A DNA stretch of 64,000 nucleotides from Nisaea sp. (GTDB taxonomy: Bacteria; Pseudomonadota; Alphaproteobacteria; Thalassobaculales; Thalassobaculaceae). Below the pieces are notes generated by a model, which saw only the letters and a program-made list of their open reading frames with translations, ran no database searches and was not told the origin of the DNA. Each line of letters starts with the position of its first letter. Within the stretch, counting starts at the first letter, position 1. A program made the position numbers and the translations under genes. The stretch spans positions 1-64,000 of the forward strand of contig NZ_JAEPQA010000018.1 in NCBI RefSeq assembly GCF_017640745.1, in the 5' to 3' direction. This document shows, one piece after another, positions 63,621 through 64,000 of this stretch.

Positions 63621-64000
63621 ATGCGGATACCCCTCGCGACGCTGCAGGACACCATTGCGGCCGCCTTCGTGAACAGCAAGGTCGCGCCCGACATGGCGGA
63701 GATCGTCGCGCGCGCGCTGGTTCGGGCGGAAGCGGACGGCATATCCTCGCACGGCGTGGCGCGGGTCCCGCCCTATGCCGAACAGGCGAAATGCGGAAAG
63801 GTCGACGGCTTCGCGAAACCGACCGCGCACCGCCCCCGTCCGGGCGTGATCAATGTCGACAGCCATATCGGCTTTGCCTTCCCGGCGATAACGCTGGGCC
63901 TCGCGGAAGGCTCGAAGGCCGCCAAGGAGACCGGGGTCGCGGCCGTCGGCATTGCCCATTCGCACCATTTCGGCGTCGCCGGACATCATGTCGAGGATGC
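63621..64000 (+). CDS. Ldh family (malate/L-lactate/ureidoglycolate) dehydrogenase, 5' part
   Basis: The first 126 codons of an NAD(P)-dependent dehydrogenase of the Ldh_2 fold, cut by the window end. It begins MRIPLATLQDTIAAAFV and includes ADGISSHGVARVPPYAEQ, whose SHG-x-x-R motif carries the catalytic His, and GIAHSHHFGVAG. Members oxidise 2-hydroxyacids such as malate, sulfolactate or ureidoglycolate; the substrate cannot be told from this part. The start is preceded by a weak GAGA site. It is divergent from the amidase, with a 207-base spacer. Confidence 0.88.
   Translation, partial: MRIPLATLQDTIAAAFVNSKVAPDMAEIVARALVRAEADGISSHGVARVPPYAEQAKCGKVDGFAKPTAHRPRPGVINVDSHIGFAFPAITLGLAEGSKAAKETGVAAVGIAHSHHFGVAGHHVED

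Overview
The window is a GC-rich stretch of bacterial chromosome, tightly packed with genes on both strands. It carries sodB (Fe type), a RibF, IleS, LspA and DUF3035 lipoprotein block, TRAP and polyamine-type ABC importers, and an aerobic CO dehydrogenase cluster with a MHYT-LytTR CoxC. This mix suggests a free-living, probably marine or aquatic alphaproteobacterium, perhaps of the Rhodospirillales. That placement is inference from gene content only.

Layout. 1-5.4 kb: the 3' end of an unrecognised gene, a GNAT acetyltransferase, polA, a tandem pair of small methyltransferases and a zinc-finger protein. 5.5-11.0 kb: an ABC ATPase overlapping a lipoprotein hydrolase, then a three-gene signalling operon (periplasmic sulfite-oxidase-fold protein, hybrid histidine kinase, receiver-Hpt protein). 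11.1-14.0 kb: tRNA-Arg(CCG), a membrane ClpP-like protein and a glutamate-synthase-like flavoprotein whose end contains a 16-base copy of the tRNA 5' end. 14.1-22.2 kb (minus strand): coxC, then coxM-S-L-D-E-F. CoxL has the AYRCSFR loop of true (form I) CO dehydrogenase. 22.5-27.8 kb: an amidase co-transcribed with a Pot-type ABC importer. 27.9-31.5 kb: a DCC protein and a TRAP transporter. 31.5-39.5 kb (minus strand): a family 3 binding protein, a small orphan protein, and two long paralogous PAS histidine kinases flanking a glycosyltransferase. By eye, parts of this block are less GC-rich than the surroundings.

39.6-45 kb: sodB, a CpdA-type phosphodiesterase, NudC, pterin dehydratase and a zincin. 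A compact nitric-oxide-response operon follows: group III truncated haemoglobin, two tiny membrane proteins and NsrR, behind a near-consensus NsrR operator. 45-51 kb: GNAT, mutL, pgi and an active/inactive M16 peptidase pair. 51.1-55.1 kb: a mop gene and a leaderless ModA-like protein, divergent from a FecCD-type importer. This may be a Mol-type molybdate or tungstate system, which would suit the molybdenum CO dehydrogenase. 55-60.5 kb: lipoprotein, lspA, ileS, ribF and a PhaJ-like hydratase. 60.6-64 kb: an MhpD-family hydratase, a PAS_5 protein, a second amidase and the start of an Ldh-family dehydrogenase that runs off the window.

The metabolic theme is scavenging. CO serves as a supplementary electron donor, polyamines and amides as nitrogen sources, and organic acids enter through TRAP, with metal and gas sensing layered on top. 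No CRISPR array, insertion sequence, rRNA or phage genes were seen.
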